Below are positions 1 to 9,904 of a DNA stretch of 64,000 bases, one piece after another; position 1 is the stretch's first letter; every line of letters begins with the position of its first letter. The notes under the pieces are model-generated. The model searched no databases and had not been told where the DNA came from. It saw only the letters and a program-made list of their open reading frames with translations. The DNA lies in assembly GCA_900557035.1 (NCBI GenBank), contig USRA01000003.1, positions 4,755 through 68,754 on the forward strand, read 5' to 3'. The position numbers were made by a program, and so were the translations under genes. The stretch comes from an uncultured Prevotella sp. Lineage in GTDB: Bacteria > Bacteroidota > Bacteroidia > Bacteroidales > Bacteroidaceae.

Positions 1-193
1 CGTAGTTGAAATCGTGGTCAACGAAGAAGTAGGTGCTTCCCCATTTGTCCTGCTTGAACATCTCCAAGGTCAGGGTTACATACTTGCGGTCGGTACCGAA
101 ATCATAAAGAATCTGTGCGTTGGTCTGTGCAAGAGTCTTGCTTGCTGGAAGCAATGCCAATGCCATCAGCAGGAGGCTTTTTAATTTTCTCAT
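1..193 (-). CDS. DUF5020 family protein (N-terminal part only)
   Basis: This is the first 64 codons of a gene that runs off the left edge. The protein starts with a signal peptide (MRKLKSLLLMALALLPASKT, then LAQ before the mature start). The mature part begins with a segment close to IL-YDFGTDRK and then EMFKQDKWGSTYFFVD. The phrase F-K-x-DKWGST-x-FFVD is what I recognise from DUF5020 proteins, Bacteroidota outer-membrane barrels distantly related to Tsx-type nucleoside channels. Function is not established. Translation probably starts at the ATG at 193-191. A terminator hairpin lies between it and glyA, so it is likely transcribed separately, although I could not find a clear -7 element in the 50 bp in front. 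Confidence 0.75.
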   Translation of the reverse strand, partial: MRKLKSLLLMALALLPASKTLAQTNAQILYDFGTDRKYVTLTLEMFKQDKWGSTYFFVDHDFNY

Positions 194-244
194 AACAATG
201 TTTTCTTGTTTTTGATGATAAAGTTTAAAATATGATACTGAACT

Positions 245-282
245 AAAAAAGACTGCGAATATGATACCCGCAGTCTTTTTTT
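245..282. terminator. Bidirectional hairpin terminator downstream of glyA
   Basis: A seven-base-pair GC-rich stem (GACTGCG at 251-257 with CGCAGTC at 269-275) is flanked by A6 on the left and T7 on the right, so the structure gives a U-tract in either direction. It would end the leftward pyrB-pyrI-glyA transcript. Confidence 0.8.
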
Positions 283-345
283 GTACATATAAATCAAATC
301 GGTTTTTCCTTTGCTTAGATGTAAATCCAATCTTTTTTTCTTGGC

Positions 346-1626
346 TTAGTAAGCGAAGAGAGGATAATCCTTCATGGTCTCGTTCACCTTCTCACGAACG
401 CGGGCGATGACCTTCTCATCCTCTGGTGAATTCAATACTTCCTCGATGAGCTCTGCGATGAGGTGCATCATATCCTCCTTGGCGCCACGGGTTGTCATGG
501 CAGCTGTACCCAGGCGGATACCTGAAGTCTGGAAGGCAGAACGTGAATCGAATGGAACCATGTTCTTGTTCACTGTGATGTCTGCTGCAACGAGCGCATT
601 CTCAGCTACTTTACCAGTGAGGTCTGGATATTTACTTCGGAGGTCAACGAGCATAGAGTGGTTGTCTGTACCACCGCTTACGATACCGAAACCGCGACCC
701 ATCAGATCGTCTGCAAGAACGGCAGCGTTCTTCTTTACCTGCATTGCATACTCCTTCCAGGATGGCTGCAGGTTCTCATTGAAGGCAACAGCCTTGGCAG
801 CGATGACGTGCTCCAGCGGACCGCCCTGCTGACCAGGGAATACGGCGGAATTCAAGAGCATGCTCATCTTCTTCACTTCGCCCTTCTTGGTAGTCAATCT
901 CCATGGGTTGTAAAAATCCTTGCCCATCAGAATGATACCGCCACGAGGACCGCGGAGCGTCTTGTGGGTAGTAGAAGTTACGATGTGAGCGTACTTCAAT
1001 GGGTTGTCGAGCAGACCTGCTGCAATCAGACCAGCAGGGTGAGCCATATCAATCATCAGAAGGGCACCCACCTCATCGGCAATCTTGCGCATGCGGGCAT
1101 AATCCCACTCACGGCTGTAAGCGCTACCGCCACCGATAATCAGCTTAGGCTTGTGCTCCAGAGCCAGCTTCTCCATCTCATCGTAATCCACACGACCCGT
1201 CTCCTTGTTCAGGTTGTAGCCGATAGGGTTGTAGAGAATACCAGAAGTATTGACGAGGCTACCATGAGAAAGGTGACCGCCGTGGTCGAGATTCAATCCC
1301 ATAAAAGTATCACCCGGCTTGAGTACGGCGAGCAATACGGCAGCGTTAGCCTGAGCACCAGAGTGAGGCTGCACGTTGGCATACTCAGCACCAAAGACTT
1401 TCTTCACGCGTTCGATGGCAAGGTTCTCTACGATATCCACCACCTGGCATCCACCATAGTAGCGTTTGCCCGGCAGACCCTCTGCATACTTGTTGGTAAG
1501 GTAAGAACCCATAGCGTTCATCACCTCGTCACTCACGAAATTCTCAGAAGCAATCAGCTCCATACCTTTCAGCTGACGCTGATGTTCTCTTTCGATTAAG
1601 TCGAAAATCTCTTGATCTTTAACCAT
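346..1626 (-). CDS. glyA: Serine hydroxymethyltransferase
   Basis: GlyA interconverts serine plus tetrahydrofolate with glycine plus 5,10-methylenetetrahydrofolate in the cytoplasm and is the main source of one-carbon units. The 426-residue length is normal. The PLP-lysine motif [13 protein letters not shown] is present with the Schiff-base lysine at about residue 222, and the N-terminal MELIASENF and [15 protein letters not shown] segments are typical of the family. The gene follows pyrI on the same strand with a 38-bp gap and no visible promoter between them, so pyrB-pyrI-glyA is probably one operon. That would link pyrimidine synthesis to the methylene-THF needed for thymidylate (inference). 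A terminator follows at 245-282. Confidence 0.97.
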   Translation of the reverse strand: MVKDQEIFDLIEREHQRQLKGMELIASENFVSDEVMNAMGSYLTNKYAEGLPGKRYYGGCQVVDIVENLAIERVKKVFGAEYANVQPHSGAQANAAVLLAVLKPGDTFMGLNLDHGGHLSHGSLVNTSGILYNPIGYNLNKETGRVDYDEMEKLALEHKPKLIIGGGSAYSREWDYARMRKIADEVGALLMIDMAHPAGLIAAGLLDNPLKYAHIVTSTTHKTLRGPRGGIILMGKDFYNPWRLTTKKGEVKKMSMLLNSAVFPGQQGGPLEHVIAAKAVAFNENLQPSWKEYAMQVKKNAAVLADDLMGRGFGIVSGGTDNHSMLVDLRSKYPDLTGKVAENALVAADITVNKNMVPFDSRSAFQTSGIRLGTAAMTTRGAKEDMMHLIAELIEEVLNSPEDEKVIARVREKVNETMKDYPLFAY

Positions 1627-1664
1627 TTCTGTTTACTTTTTATGGTTGATGTTTATTGGATTCG

Positions 1665-2129
1665 TTACTTGCAAAGCTCCACTTTGCCCAATTGCTGCTC
1701 CTTATCGCAGTAATGGCAGCGTACGATACCGAGTACCTTATCTACGGTGTGGAAGAGGGTCTGCATAGGCTCGTTGTTGGTGATGCACTTAGGGTTGTTG
1801 CACTTAACGATGCCCTTGAGTGTATCTGGAGTCTTCACGGTCTTCTTCTCCACGATTTCGTAGTCCTTGATGATACTCAATCCGATGTTAGGAGCTACCA
1901 CAGAGAGGCGGTTGATTTCCTCATCGGTAAAGTACTTGTTGGCAACCTTGATGATGCCCTTCTTGCCGATCTTCTTGGAAGGCAAGTTGTAGCCGATGGT
2001 AACAGGAGTGTCCATCTTCTCCAACTGGAGCAGGTTGACCACCTGGTAGGTCTTCTCGGCTGGTATATGGTCGATTACGGTACCGTTCTCGATAGCCGCA
2101 ACCACTAATTGACTTTTGTTATTTCCCAT
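1665..2129 (-). CDS. pyrI: Aspartate carbamoyltransferase regulatory subunit
   Basis: PyrI is the regulatory chain of class B aspartate transcarbamoylase. It binds CTP/ATP and pairs with PyrB. The C-terminal zinc site is complete: CNNPKC followed about 23 residues later by CHYC, matching the four cysteines of the E. coli chain. I place the start at the ATG at 2129 (protein [10 protein letters not shown], 154 aa). The longer in-frame reading from 2141 would use GTG and adds only four residues. The gene lies about 30 bp after pyrB and 38 bp before glyA, all on the minus strand. Confidence 0.96.
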   Translation of the reverse strand: MGNNKSQLVVAAIENGTVIDHIPAEKTYQVVNLLQLEKMDTPVTIGYNLPSKKIGKKGIIKVANKYFTDEEINRLSVVAPNIGLSIIKDYEIVEKKTVKTPDTLKGIVKCNNPKCITNNEPMQTLFHTVDKVLGIVRCHYCDKEQQLGKVELCK

Positions 2130-2160
2130 CTGTCTATTCACTAAAACTGTTAACTATAAA

Positions 2161-3108
2161 CTATTCAATAATGGTCTTGTCGTTCTTCACGTCCTCCAGT
2201 GTGATACCGAGGCAGTGGCAGAAGATAGCCTCACGGGCATAGAGACCATTCTGAGCCTGCTGGATGTAGTATGCATGTGGATCATCATCTACATCGTATG
2301 CAATCTCGTTGACACGTGGCAGCGGGTGCATGATCTTCATGTTCTCCTTCGCCTTGCAGAGCATGTCGCGCTTCAGGATATACACGTTCTTCACACGCTC
2401 GTACTCCATCAGGTCGCTGAAACGCTCCTTCTGTACACGGGTCATATAGAGAATATCAGCGTCGGCAATCACATCCTCATTGAAATCCTCGTGCTCCACG
2501 TACTTGATGTTGTGCTCCTTGCAGTAGAGTTTGTACTCCTCTGGCATGGCAAGCTCCTTAGGTGCGATGAAGTGGAAGGTAGGATTGAAGTGGCGCATAG
2601 CAGTGATAAGTGAGTGAACGGTGCGGCCATACTTGAGGTCACCCACAAGATAGATGTTCAAGTTCTCCAGGGTTCCCTGGGTCTTGAAGATAGAGTAGAG
2701 GTCGAGCAAGCACTGTGATGGATGCATGTGGGCACCATCACCGGCATTGACGATAGGCACTGGAGCTACCTCGCTGGCATACTGGGCTGCACCCTCGATG
2801 AAGTGGCGCATGGTGATGACGTCAGCGTAGTTGCTCACCATCAGAATGGTGTCCTTCAGCGTTTCGCCCTTGGTCGTGCTGGATGTCTTGGCATCAGAGA
2901 AGCCGATGACACGGGCGCCAAGGCGATTGGCAGCTGTCTGGAAACTGAGTTGGGTACGAGTAGATGGTTCGAAAAAAAGGGTCGCTACGACCTTTCCCTT
3001 CAACAACTCCCTGTTGGGATGCTTTTCAAACTCTTGCGCCATTTCGAGGAGGTACATGATTTTCTCCTTCGAGAGGTCGGCAATCGTCACAAAATTATGT
3101 TTTTCCAT
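2161..3108 (-). CDS. pyrB: Aspartate carbamoyltransferase catalytic subunit
   Basis: PyrB condenses carbamoyl phosphate and aspartate to N-carbamoylaspartate, the committed step of pyrimidine synthesis. From the ATG at 3108 it is 315 residues. The carbamoyl-phosphate motif [12 protein letters not shown] lies at residues 45-56, the 80s-loop STTKGET at about 77-83, and HPLPRVNEI near residue 255. An in-frame start at 3144 is rejected because it falls inside the -7 promoter element (TAACTTTG, complement of 3142-3149). First gene of pyrB-pyrI-glyA. The neighbouring PBP gene is divergent. Confidence 0.97.
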   Translation of the reverse strand: MEKHNFVTIADLSKEKIMYLLEMAQEFEKHPNRELLKGKVVATLFFEPSTRTQLSFQTAANRLGARVIGFSDAKTSSTTKGETLKDTILMVSNYADVITMRHFIEGAAQYASEVAPVPIVNAGDGAHMHPSQCLLDLYSIFKTQGTLENLNIYLVGDLKYGRTVHSLITAMRHFNPTFHFIAPKELAMPEEYKLYCKEHNIKYVEHEDFNEDVIADADILYMTRVQKERFSDLMEYERVKNVYILKRDMLCKAKENMKIMHPLPRVNEIAYDVDDDPHAYYIQQAQNGLYAREAIFCHCLGITLEDVKNDKTIIE

Positions 3109-3141
3109 ACGAATTTTGATTGAATGTTCTGAAATCGCCCC

Positions 3142-3149
3142 CAAAGTTA
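3142..3149 (-). promoter_or_regulatory. -7 element of the pyrB promoter (TAACTTTG)
   Basis: On the minus strand this reads TAACTTTG, matching the Bacteroidota TAnnTTTG element. It puts transcription start near 3135 and supports the pyrB start at 3108. Confidence 0.7.
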
Positions 3150-3192
3150 CATATAATTTCTGATTTATGTGCGATATTTCAAAACTTTTATG

Positions 3193-3200
3193 TAATTTTG
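3193..3200 (+). promoter_or_regulatory. -7 element for the penicillin-binding protein (TAATTTTG)
   Basis: TAATTTTG followed by CAC lies 24 bp before the ATG at 3224. It forms a divergent promoter pair with the pyrB element about 45 bp away. Confidence 0.7.
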
Positions 3201-3223
3201 CACAAATAAATGAAGAAATAGAG

Positions 3224-5554
3224 ATGAGAAAACATTTTATCTATACATTATGGGGCATTTTTGCCACTTTTGTCGTGTCGGCTATGCTCGCCTTCTTTGC
3301 CATCTGGAACGGATGGATCGGTTACATGCCGGACATCGAGGATTTGCAGAATCCTATCAGCAGATTCGCCACTCAGGTGTATTCGTCTGATGGAAAGGTG
3401 CTGGGTACATGGAACCTGAACAAGGAGAATCGTATCGTGATACCTTACAAGAAAATGTCACCTTATTTAATAAAGGCACTGGTTGCCACGGAGGATGAAC
3501 GATTCTATGAGCATTCGGGCATCGACTTCCGTGCGCTCGGTCGTGCCATCGTGAAACGTGGACTCCTGGGACAGACCAATGCCGGTGGTGGATCTACCAT
3601 CACCCAGCAGCTTGCCAAGCAGCTCTATTCAGAAAAGGCATCGAGTACCTTGGAGCGACTGCTGCAGAAACCGATAGAGTGGGTCATCGCCATCAAGTTG
3701 GAGCGATACTATACCAAGCAGGAAATCCTGGCACTCTATCTCAACTACTTCGACTTCCTGCACAATGCCGTGGGTATCAAGACGGCAGCGAATACCTATT
3801 TTAATAAGGAACCGAAGGATCTCACCCTCACCGAGGCGGCTACGCTCATCGGTCTCTGCAAGAACCCTTCGCTCTTCAACCCAGTGCGCTATCCGGAGCG
3901 TGCCCGCGACAGAAGAAACGTGGTGCTCTCGCAGATGGAGAAGGCGGGCTATCTGGATCATGCTGAATACAGCCAGTATTCGGCAGAACCGCTTACGCTC
4001 AACTTCCACCGTACCGACCATAAGGATGGTTCGGCTACCTACCTGCGTGAATATCTGCGCAAGTATCTGATGGCTACCCGTCCGGAAAGAAAGGATTATG
4101 CATCGTGGAACTATGCTCAGTTTGTTACCGATTCCATCCTCTGGAATACCGATCCTCTGTATGGATGGTGCAACAAGAACTTCAAGAAGGATGGTTCTCC
4201 ATATAATGTATATAGCGATGGTTTGAAGGTGTTTACCACCGTGGACAGTCGCATGCAGCGATATGCAGAAGAGGCTGTGTATCAGCATGTGGCGCGCTAT
4301 CTGCAGCCAGCCTTCAGCAAGGAGGTTTCACGTAAGCCAAGTTCGCCATACAGCGACAAGCTGACCCCTAAGCAGATCAAGGCTATCCTGAACCGCAGCG
4401 TCACCCAGTGCGAGCGCTACCAGCAGATGAAGGAAGCGGGATGCTCGGCAGAAGAGATTCACGATACCTTCCGCAAGAAGATTCCGATGACCGTGTTTAC
4501 CTATCATGGCGACATCGATACACTGATGAGTCCGCTCGATTCCATCCGCTATTACAAGACCTTCCTGCGCAGCGGATTCATGAGCATGGATCCTAAGACT
4601 GGTGCCGTGAAGGCATACGTGGGTGGATTGGACTATACCCACTTCATGTATGATATGGTAAGCCTGGGAAGAAGACAGGTGGGTTCTACCATCAAGCCAT
4701 TCCTCTATAGTCTGGCGATGGAAAACGGTTTCTCGCCTTGCGATCTGGCGCCTAACCGTCAGCAGACCTATATAGTAGCTGGCAGACCATGGACGCCTAG
4801 AAATGCCAACCATTCGAGATACGGACAGATGGTTCCGCTGAGCTGGGGATTGGCACAGAGTAACAACTGGATCAGTGCCTATCTGATGAGTAAGCTGAAT
4901 CCGGCGCAGTTTGTCCAGCTGCTGCATGACTATGGTATCAACAACCCGGATATTCACGCCTCTATGAGCTTGTGTCTCGGTCCGTGCGAGGTGAGCGTAA
5001 GCGAGATGGTGAGTGCCTATACAGCCTTTGCCAACCATGGTATCCGTACGGCTCCGATGTTTGTGAGCCGCATCGAGGACAACGAGGGTAACACCATTGC
5101 TACCTTCCAGCCACGAATGAACGAGGTGATCAGTGCCGACAATGCCATGAAGATGCTCACCATGATGATGGGCGTAGTGGATAATGGTACGGCAGGAAGA
5201 CTGCGCTACCGTTATAAGCTGGAGGGACAGATTGGTGCCAAGACGGGTACTACCAATAACAACAGCGACGGATGGTTCATCGGCTTTACTCCACAGCTGG
5301 TAAGTGGCTGCTGGGTAGGCGGTGAGGAGCGCGATATCCACTTCGATTCCATGAATATGGGTCAGGGTGCTACCATGGCGCTGCCTATCTGGGCTATCTT
5401 CATGAAGAAGGTGTATGCCGATACCTCGCTGGGCTACAGTCCGGAGGTGAAGTTTGATATCCCTGCCGATTACAACCCATGCTATCATGTGGGCAGCGGT
5501 GGCGAGCAGGATGATTTCGAACAGGTAGATGCCATCGACGAAGTATTCGAATAA
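3224..5554 (+). CDS. Class A penicillin-binding protein (glycosyltransferase/transpeptidase, PBP1A-like)
   Basis: A bifunctional peptidoglycan synthase anchored in the inner membrane. From the ATG at 3224 the product is 776 aa: cytoplasmic start MRKHFIYT, one membrane segment (about 8-28), a GT51 glycosyltransferase domain with catalytic Glu in [10 protein letters not shown] (about residue 90) and [13 protein letters not shown] (about 122-134), then a transpeptidase domain with GSTIKP (SxxK, serine near 488), SNNW (SxN) and KTGTT (near 673). All three transpeptidase motifs are intact. The 19-residue upstream extension is rejected because it overlaps the promoter. A strong terminator follows. 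PBP1A versus another class A PBP cannot be decided from sequence alone. Confidence 0.94.
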   Translation: MRKHFIYTLWGIFATFVVSAMLAFFAIWNGWIGYMPDIEDLQNPISRFATQVYSSDGKVLGTWNLNKENRIVIPYKKMSPYLIKALVATEDERFYEHSGIDFRALGRAIVKRGLLGQTNAGGGSTITQQLAKQLYSEKASSTLERLLQKPIEWVIAIKLERYYTKQEILALYLNYFDFLHNAVGIKTAANTYFNKEPKDLTLTEAATLIGLCKNPSLFNPVRYPERARDRRNVVLSQMEKAGYLDHAEYSQYSAEPLTLNFHRTDHKDGSATYLREYLRKYLMATRPERKDYASWNYAQFVTDSILWNTDPLYGWCNKNFKKDGSPYNVYSDGLKVFTTVDSRMQRYAEEAVYQHVARYLQPAFSKEVSRKPSSPYSDKLTPKQIKAILNRSVTQCERYQQMKEAGCSAEEIHDTFRKKIPMTVFTYHGDIDTLMSPLDSIRYYKTFLRSGFMSMDPKTGAVKAYVGGLDYTHFMYDMVSLGRRQVGSTIKPFLYSLAMENGFSPCDLAPNRQQTYIVAGRPWTPRNANHSRYGQMVPLSWGLAQSNNWISAYLMSKLNPAQFVQLLHDYGINNPDIHASMSLCLGPCEVSVSEMVSAYTAFANHGIRTAPMFVSRIEDNEGNTIATFQPRMNEVISADNAMKMLTMMMGVVDNGTAGRLRYRYKLEGQIGAKTGTTNNNSDGWFIGFTPQLVSGCWVGGEERDIHFDSMNMGQGATMALPIWAIFMKKVYADTSLGYSPEVKFDIPADYNPCYHVGSGGEQDDFEQVDAIDEVFE

Positions 5555-5593
5555 TTCCTCGGGAAGTGCTCCTGATGCCGTCATCAAAAGGCT

Positions 5594-5651
5594 ATCCGCC
5601 ATTTTTGCACTCATTTCTTTTAAATAGTGCAAAAATGGCGGATGTTTTTTG
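5594..5651 (+). terminator. Terminator of the PBP gene: 18-bp perfect stem
   Basis: Arms at 5594-5611 and 5626-5643 are exact inverted copies (ATCCGCCATTTTTGCACT) with a 14-nt loop, followed by GTTTTTTG. The right arm sits just upstream of the pheT promoter. Confidence 0.85.
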
Positions 5652-5671
5652 CTTATCTCCATTATTTTTTG

Positions 5672-5679
5672 TATTTTTG
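5672..5679 (+). promoter_or_regulatory. -7 element of the pheT promoter (TATTTTTG)
   Basis: TATTTTTG followed by CAAAG, with TTTTG ending at 5651, exactly 20 bp upstream. Drives pheT-yebC-TSCPD with a 5' leader of about 85 nt. Confidence 0.7.
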
Positions 5680-5770
5680 CAAAGTTTTAGGGCTCTTGTG
5701 CCACAAATGCGTGATGACGAGGAGGTTCCCAAACACTTGATAAAGAGAAAATAATAAAAAAAACATTATA

Positions 5771-8239
5771 ATGAACGTTTCATACAAATGGCTTAAAGAA
5801 TACGTCGATTTCGACTTGACACCACAGGAGACTGCCGATGCGCTGACCTCTTGCGGACTCGAAGTGGACGCTTTGGAGGAAGTACAGTCTATCAAGGGTG
5901 GACTGAAAGGTCTTTACGTAGGTAAAGTGTTGACATGCGAGGCGCATCCTAACAGCGATCACCTCCACGTAACAACCGTTGACTTGGGCAAGGGCGAGCC
6001 ACAGCAGATTGTCTGCGGTGCGCCTAACGTAGCTGCCGGTCAGAAGGTTATCGTCGCCGACCTGGGCTGTGTGCTCTACGACGGCGACCAGAGTTTTACC
6101 ATCAAGAAGAGCAAGCTGCGCGGTGTAGAGAGCTTGGGTATGATCTGTGCCGAGGATGAGATTGGCGTGGGCACTGCTCACGATGGTATCATCGTGCTCC
6201 CAGAGGATGCTCCTGTGGGTCAGCCTGCTGCTGAGTACTATCACCTGGAGAGCGACTGGCTCATCGAGATTGATATCACAGCCAACCGTGCCGATGCACT
6301 CGGTCATTGGGGTGTGGCACGCGACCTCTATGCCTGGTTGAAGCAGAACGGTTATGAAACCAGCCTGCATCGTCCATCTTGCGATGAATTCGTAGTAGAT
6401 AACGAGGAGCTTCCTATCGACGTAGAGATTGAGAATACCGAGGCTTGCAAGCGTTATGCCTGTGTAAGTATCACCGACTGCGAGGTGAAGGAAAGCCCTA
6501 AGTGGTTGCAGGACAAGTTGAACATCATCGGCTTGCGACCAATCAACAATATCGTGGATATCACCAACTACATCATGATGGCATACGGTCAGCCATTGCA
6601 CTGCTTTGATGCCGACATGGTTACCGGTCATAAGATTGTGGTTCGCACCCAGCCAGAGGGCACCAAGTTCGTGACCCTGGATGGCGAGGAGCACACCCTG
6701 GGTGAGCACGACCTGAGCATCTGCAATGCCGAGGAGCCAATGTGTATCGCCGGTATCTTCGGCGGTAAGGGTTCTGGTACTTACGAGACCACCAAGAGCG
6801 TGGTTCTGGAGAGTGCTTACTTCCACCCAACATGGATCCGCAAGAGCGCTCGCCGTCATGGTTTGAGCACAGATGCCAGCTACCGTTTTGAGCGTGGCGT
6901 AGATCCAAACGGACAGATTTATGCTTTGATGCAGGCAGCCATCCTCTGCAAGCAGTTGGCTGGCGGCAAGGTTTCCATGCAGATCAAGGATGTATATCCA
7001 GAGCCAATGCAGGATTTCCCAGTTCGCCTGAACTATGAGTATGCTCACCGTCTCATCGGTAAGGAGATTGGTGCTGAGACCATCAAGAGCATCGCTACAT
7101 CTCTCGAAATGAAGATTGTGAAGGAGGATGCTGAGGGTATCGACCTGCTGGTTCCTGCTTATCGTGTGGATGTTCAGCGTCCTTGCGATGTGGTAGAGGA
7201 TATCCTCCGTATCTACGGATATAATAATGTGGAGATTCCAACCCAGTTGAAGAGTTCTTTGACAGTTCAGGGCGATGAGGACAAGGCTTATCACAGCCAG
7301 AACCTCGTGGCAGAGCAGTTGGTAGGTGAGGGCTTCATGGAGATTCTCAACAACTCTCTGAGCAAGTCAAGCTACTATACAGACCTGGAGCTGAACAAGT
7401 ATCCTGAGGAGACAACCGTGAAGGTGATGAACCCATTGAGTGCTGATCTCGGCGTGATGCGTCAGACCATGCTCTTCGGCGGTTTGGAGAGCGTAGCCCG
7501 CAACATCAACCACAAGAGCCAGAACCTGAAGTTCTTCGAGGTGGGTAACACCTATATATATAATAAGGAGAAGTGGAGCGAGGAGAGTCCTATCAAGGCT
7601 TACTCTCAGGAGGCTCACATGTCACTCTTCATCACCGGTAAGCGAGTAGAGGGCAGTTGGGCTCATGCCGATGAGCAGAGCAGCATCTACGAGTTGAAGG
7701 CTGTGGTAGAGAATATCCTCCGCCGTGTGGGTATGCCACAGAACAACCTCGTTATCAAGCACAGCGACAACAACATCTTTGCCAAGGGCGTGAACTATGA
7801 GACCCGTGCCGGCAAGGTATTGGTAGAGATGGGTATCCTGAGCAACAAGCTGAAGAAGGCATTCGATATTGATCAGGATGTATTCTATGCCGATGTTCAC
7901 TGGGATAATCTGGTGAAGACCGTGAAGAAGGTGAACCTTACTTACACAGATATCAGCAAGTATCCATCTGTGAGCCGCGACCTTGCATTGCTCGTTGACA
8001 AGAACGTAGAGTTTGCACAGATTGAGCAGATTGCCCATCAGACAGAGAAGAAGCTCCTGAAGAGCGTGGTACTCTTCGACGTTTATGAGGGTAAGAACCT
8101 GCCAGAGGGCAAGAAGAGCTATGCCGTAAACTTCATCCTGCAGGATGAGGAGAAGACATTGAATGACAAGCAGATTGATGCCATCATGAAGAAGCTCATT
8201 GCCAACCTCACAGGCAAGCTCAACGCAGAATTGAGATAA
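5771..8239 (+). CDS. pheT: Phenylalanyl-tRNA synthetase beta subunit
   Basis: PheT is the large chain of the alpha2-beta2 enzyme that charges tRNA-Phe. At 822 aa it has the full bacterial architecture: the N-terminal MNVSYKWLKEYVDF opening, an EMAP-II-like tRNA-binding domain (about 40-150), a B3/B4 editing domain, a B5 domain, the pseudo-catalytic core, and a C-terminal anticodon-binding FDX-ACB domain starting near YPSVSRDLALLV (about 735-822). pheS is not adjacent, so the two subunits are encoded apart here. yebC follows after 41 bp. Confidence 0.96.
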   Translation: MNVSYKWLKEYVDFDLTPQETADALTSCGLEVDALEEVQSIKGGLKGLYVGKVLTCEAHPNSDHLHVTTVDLGKGEPQQIVCGAPNVAAGQKVIVADLGCVLYDGDQSFTIKKSKLRGVESLGMICAEDEIGVGTAHDGIIVLPEDAPVGQPAAEYYHLESDWLIEIDITANRADALGHWGVARDLYAWLKQNGYETSLHRPSCDEFVVDNEELPIDVEIENTEACKRYACVSITDCEVKESPKWLQDKLNIIGLRPINNIVDITNYIMMAYGQPLHCFDADMVTGHKIVVRTQPEGTKFVTLDGEEHTLGEHDLSICNAEEPMCIAGIFGGKGSGTYETTKSVVLESAYFHPTWIRKSARRHGLSTDASYRFERGVDPNGQIYALMQAAILCKQLAGGKVSMQIKDVYPEPMQDFPVRLNYEYAHRLIGKEIGAETIKSIATSLEMKIVKEDAEGIDLLVPAYRVDVQRPCDVVEDILRIYGYNNVEIPTQLKSSLTVQGDEDKAYHSQNLVAEQLVGEGFMEILNNSLSKSSYYTDLELNKYPEETTVKVMNPLSADLGVMRQTMLFGGLESVARNINHKSQNLKFFEVGNTYIYNKEKWSEESPIKAYSQEAHMSLFITGKRVEGSWAHADEQSSIYELKAVVENILRRVGMPQNNLVIKHSDNNIFAKGVNYETRAGKVLVEMGILSNKLKKAFDIDQDVFYADVHWDNLVKTVKKVNLTYTDISKYPSVSRDLALLVDKNVEFAQIEQIAHQTEKKLLKSVVLFDVYEGKNLPEGKKSYAVNFILQDEEKTLNDKQIDAIMKKLIANLTGKLNAELR

Positions 8240-8280
8240 TATTATAAACAAAAACGATAAACATTTAAAATTTTATTCCA

Positions 8281-9024
8281 ATGGGAAGAGCATTTGAATA
8301 TCGTAAAGCTACAAAGCTGAAAAGATGGGGCCACATGGCCAAGACATTTACTAAGTTGGGTAAGCAGATTGCTATTGCTGTGAAGGCAGGCGGTCCAGAA
8401 CCAGAGAACAACCCAACCTTGCGTGCTATCATCGCTAACTGTAAGCGTGAGAACATGCCTAAGGATAACATCGCTCGTGCCATCAAGAACGCTTGTGGCA
8501 AGGATACCAGCGATTACAAGGAGGTGACATACGAGGGATATGGCCCTCACGGAGTGGCTGTCTTCGTTGATACATTGACAGATAACACAACTCGTACAGT
8601 GGCTGACGTTCGTTCTATCTTCAACAAGTTCAGCGGTAACTTGGGTACAACAGGTTCTTTGTCTTTCCTCTTCGACCACAAGGCAGTGTTTACATTCAAG
8701 AAGAAGGAAGGCCTGGATATGGACGAGATGATTCTCGACCTGATTGACTACGGTGTAGAGGACGAGTTCGATGAGGACGAGGAGAACAATGAAATTACTA
8801 TCTACGGTGCTCCTACAAGCTTCGGCGAGATTCAGAAGCACCTGGAGGCTGAGGGCTTCGAGGTAACTGGTGCTGAATTCACCTACATTCCTAACGATTT
8901 GAAGGAGGTTACTGCCGAGGAGCGCGAGACTATCGACAAGATGGTTGAGAAGTTGGAGGAGTTTGACGATGTTCAGACTGTTTACACCAACATGAAGCCA
9001 GAAATTCCTGCAGACGCAGAATAA
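8281..9024 (+). CDS. yebC: YebC/PmpR family (TACO1-like) protein
   Basis: A 247-residue member of the YebC/TACO1 family. Family members have been described as DNA-binding regulators and, more recently, as ribosome-associated factors that help translation through proline-rich stretches; which role applies here is unknown. The opening MGRAFEYRKATKLKRWGHMA and the segments GGPEPENNPTL, NMPKDNI and YEGYGPHGVA are diagnostic. It lies between pheT and a TSCPD gene whose ATG overlaps its TAA by one base, so the pair is probably translationally coupled. Confidence 0.94.
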   Translation: MGRAFEYRKATKLKRWGHMAKTFTKLGKQIAIAVKAGGPEPENNPTLRAIIANCKRENMPKDNIARAIKNACGKDTSDYKEVTYEGYGPHGVAVFVDTLTDNTTRTVADVRSIFNKFSGNLGTTGSLSFLFDHKAVFTFKKKEGLDMDEMILDLIDYGVEDEFDEDEENNEITIYGAPTSFGEIQKHLEAEGFEVTGAEFTYIPNDLKEVTAEERETIDKMVEKLEEFDDVQTVYTNMKPEIPADAE

Positions 9025-9305
9025 TGATGTTGCAGCAGGAGAAACAGAATAAGTTGACCAAGGTTACTTATCAGACTCATGGTACCTGCTCTAAGTACAT
9101 CTGTATCAGTGTTGATGAGGATGGAAAAGTGCAGGATACCCAGTTTATCGGCGGTTGCGATGGCAACACCAAGGGCATTTGTGCCTTGATTCAGGGTATG
9201 AAGGCAAAGGAAGTCATTGCCCGACTGAAGGGTATCACTTGTGGCAACAAGCCTACAAGCTGTCCAGACCAGCTGGCTACAGCCTTGCAGGAAATGGGAT
9301 ATTAA
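9024..9305 (+). CDS. TSCPD domain protein (TIGR03905 type)
   Basis: A 93-aa protein carrying the terminal TSCPDQLATAL motif that names the domain, preceded by FIGGCDGNTKGI and a cysteine pair (GTCSKYI, GITCGNKP). The same domain occurs at the C-terminus of some ribonucleotide reductases, where it is thought to bind metal. The stand-alone protein has no known function. Its start overlaps the yebC stop (TAATG), indicating co-expression. A branched terminator follows directly. Confidence 0.88.
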   Translation: MMLQQEKQNKLTKVTYQTHGTCSKYICISVDEDGKVQDTQFIGGCDGNTKGICALIQGMKAKEVIARLKGITCGNKPTSCPDQLATALQEMGY

Positions 9306-9311
9306 AACAAT

Positions 9312-9386
9312 AAATCCGCAGAACTTAACGGATGATACGGAAAGATGATGATTCCGTTGATTCTCGTTTAAGTTCTGCGGATTTTT
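9312..9386 (+). terminator. Branched hairpin terminator of pheT-yebC-TSCPD
   Basis: A 16-bp perfect outer stem (9312-9327 with 9369-9384) encloses a smaller hairpin (ACGGAA at 9337-9342 with TTCCGT at 9352-9357) and ends in a short T-run. The following 60 bp hold only a degenerate 28-bp direct repeat. Confidence 0.75.
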
Positions 9387-9447
9387 CGTTTCACCGCTTT
9401 ACGACAGCGTATTTCGCTTCATCGCTTATCAGCAGTTTCTAATCCTT

Positions 9448-9831
9448 CTAATATTTGAAGACGTCATCCAGCAGAACCTCCTTCGGATTCTTGGCTGAAT
9501 AATAAACGAAGCGGAAGGTGAAGTGGGCATCCTTGTAAACCTTCAGACCGGGGTTGTTGTCCAATGCCTCTTTCTGAAGTTTGTGGAGCTTATCCTTGTT
9601 GGCATCAATCGCCTTCTTGTTGTCCGCTTTGTTGCGAAGAGTCATGTAATAAGAGAATACGCGGGTGTTCTTGTCAAACACGGCGCTGTCTGTTCTGCTG
9701 TCGTTTACGTATGGGGTAGGGCAGTATTTCTCTGTGTATTCCTTAGCCTCACGAACCGCCTTATCTTCCAGACTTTCAGTGCAAGATACGACCAAACTAG
9801 CTAAAAATATGCTATAAATTACTTTTTTCAT
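9448..9831 (-). CDS. Small lipoprotein of unknown function
   Basis: From the ATG at 9831 this is a 128-aa protein beginning MKKVIYSIFLASLVVSC, a clear lipoprotein signal with the lipobox cysteine at 17. The mature part is rich in Lys, Asp and aromatics (KEYTEKYCPTPYVNDSRT, later FTFRFVYYSAKNPKEVLLDD) and has no domain I recognise. A longer in-frame reading starting at 9939 is rejected because it overlaps the divergent promoter region and lepA. It has its own promoter, back to back with that of lepA. Confidence 0.75.
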   Translation of the reverse strand: MKKVIYSIFLASLVVSCTESLEDKAVREAKEYTEKYCPTPYVNDSRTDSAVFDKNTRVFSYYMTLRNKADNKKAIDANKDKLHKLQKEALDNNPGLKVYKDAHFTFRFVYYSAKNPKEVLLDDVFKY

Positions 9832-9852
9832 CATTATTATATAAATTTTTTG

Positions 9853-9860
9853 CAAAGATA
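9853..9860 (-). promoter_or_regulatory. -7 element for the small lipoprotein (TATCTTTG)
   Basis: Reads TATCTTTG on the minus strand, 22 bp before the ATG at 9831. Confidence 0.65.
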
Positions 9861-9873
9861 CGAAAAAAAATAC

Positions 9874-9881
9874 TATCTTTG
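9874..9881 (+). promoter_or_regulatory. -7 element of the lepA promoter (TATCTTTG)
   Basis: TATCTTTG followed by CAC, 24 bp before the lepA ATG. Only 13 bp separate it from the opposite-facing copy, so the two promoters must overlap in polymerase footprint. Confidence 0.7.
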
Positions 9882-9904
9882 CACTCCAAAGAGAGAAAAA
9901 TTGT

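Noticed and set aside
658-1599. Long plus-strand ORF opposite glyA
   Set aside because: Antisense shadow of a certain gene; no domain or start signal.
3109-3144. Longer PyrB N-terminus from an upstream ATG
   Set aside because: It runs into the -7 promoter element, and the extra residues do not resemble PyrB.
4328-5662. Long minus-strand ORF of 444 codons opposite the PBP gene
   Set aside because: Antisense shadow caused by codon bias of the PBP gene.
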